Assembly: GCA_002261195.1 (NCBI GenBank) | Contig: MVBO01000015.1 | Coordinates: 142,519-206,518, forward strand | From: Bifiguratus adelaidae | Lineage: Eukaryota; Mucoromycota; Endogonomycetes; Endogonales | Direction of reading: 5' to 3' | DNA: 64,000 bases | Shown here: piece by piece, positions 63,998-64,000 of the stretch | Position numbering within the stretch: position 1 is the first letter of the stretch | Layout of the letters: each line of letters starts with the position of its first letter | Notes under the pieces: generated by a model | The model's database searches: none | What the model was told of the DNA's origin: nothing | What the model saw: the letters and a program-made list of their open reading frames with translations, nothing else | Made by a program: the position numbers and the translations under genes

Positions 63998-64000
63998 TCA

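Overview
This is nuclear DNA from a fungus with a compact, intron-bearing genome. The markers are AUR1 (inositol phosphorylceramide synthase), HIS3, Atg10, PET117, a Vps37 with an N-terminal UEV domain, a dysferlin-domain peroxin and ChAPs exomer-type proteins. Introns are mostly 40-60 nt with GT-AG ends and CTNAY-like branch sites. Four introns can only be joined in frame with a GC-AG donor. The membrane-anchored GH5 exo-glucanase and the phosphoglycerate-mutase-like acid phosphatase without the usual HD pair point to Basidiomycota more than Ascomycota. That placement is an inference; no species is claimed. No rRNA, tRNA, transposon, CRISPR or plasmid feature was recognised.

Layout. 0.6-9.3 kb: secreted GH5 mannanase, PEBP protein, Cgi121 (KEOPS), a divergent ubiquitin-like/eS31 fusion, a Pex30-like peroxin, a doubtful ORF, and Lcp5/neuroguidin. 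9.4-19.6 kb: Asa1, a DUF2470-DUF4499 membrane protein, a ChAPs protein, a CsbD-like stress protein, AUR1, complex I NDUFB8 and Vps37. 20-30.7 kb: membrane GH5 glucanase, cystathionine gamma-lyase, a gene-poor stretch of 1.7 kb, a histidine-acid-phosphatase-like surface protein, AP-3 beta and signal peptide peptidase. 30.8-43.7 kb: a UPF0303/HbpS-like protein with a problematic 5' end, diacylglycerol kinase, HIS3, Erv1, phosphopantothenoylcysteine synthetase, Moco sulfurase, a FAH-family hydrolase, Rab32-type GTPase and a small secreted protein. 44-50 kb: D-2-hydroxyglutarate dehydrogenase, mL53, Atg10, DUF3253 and Tim50. 50-53 kb: a tandem array of three small secreted paralogues, two of them apparently damaged or unusually expressed. 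53-64 kb: seipin, Bcd1, Pet117, a Nudix hydrolase, a DUF676 lipase, Arl2, an O-fucosyltransferase-like protein, a PDK/BCKDK-type kinase and a partial gene at the edge.

Most genes are housekeeping genes, and several serve mitochondria (NDUFB8, Erv1, mL53, Tim50, Pet117, PDK-like, D2HGDH). The most unusual features are: (i) three same-strand gene pairs separated by only 2, 9 and 14 bp (ATG10-mL53, Nudix-PET117, ARL2-O-FucT), which are candidates for bicistronic transcripts; (ii) an eS31 fusion whose ubiquitin part has lost most ubiquitin signature residues; (iii) the small secreted tandem family; (iv) divergent genes whose start codons overlap (ATG10 / DUF3253). Exon coordinates were worked out by hand from splice signals and reading frame, and could be off by a base or two in places.
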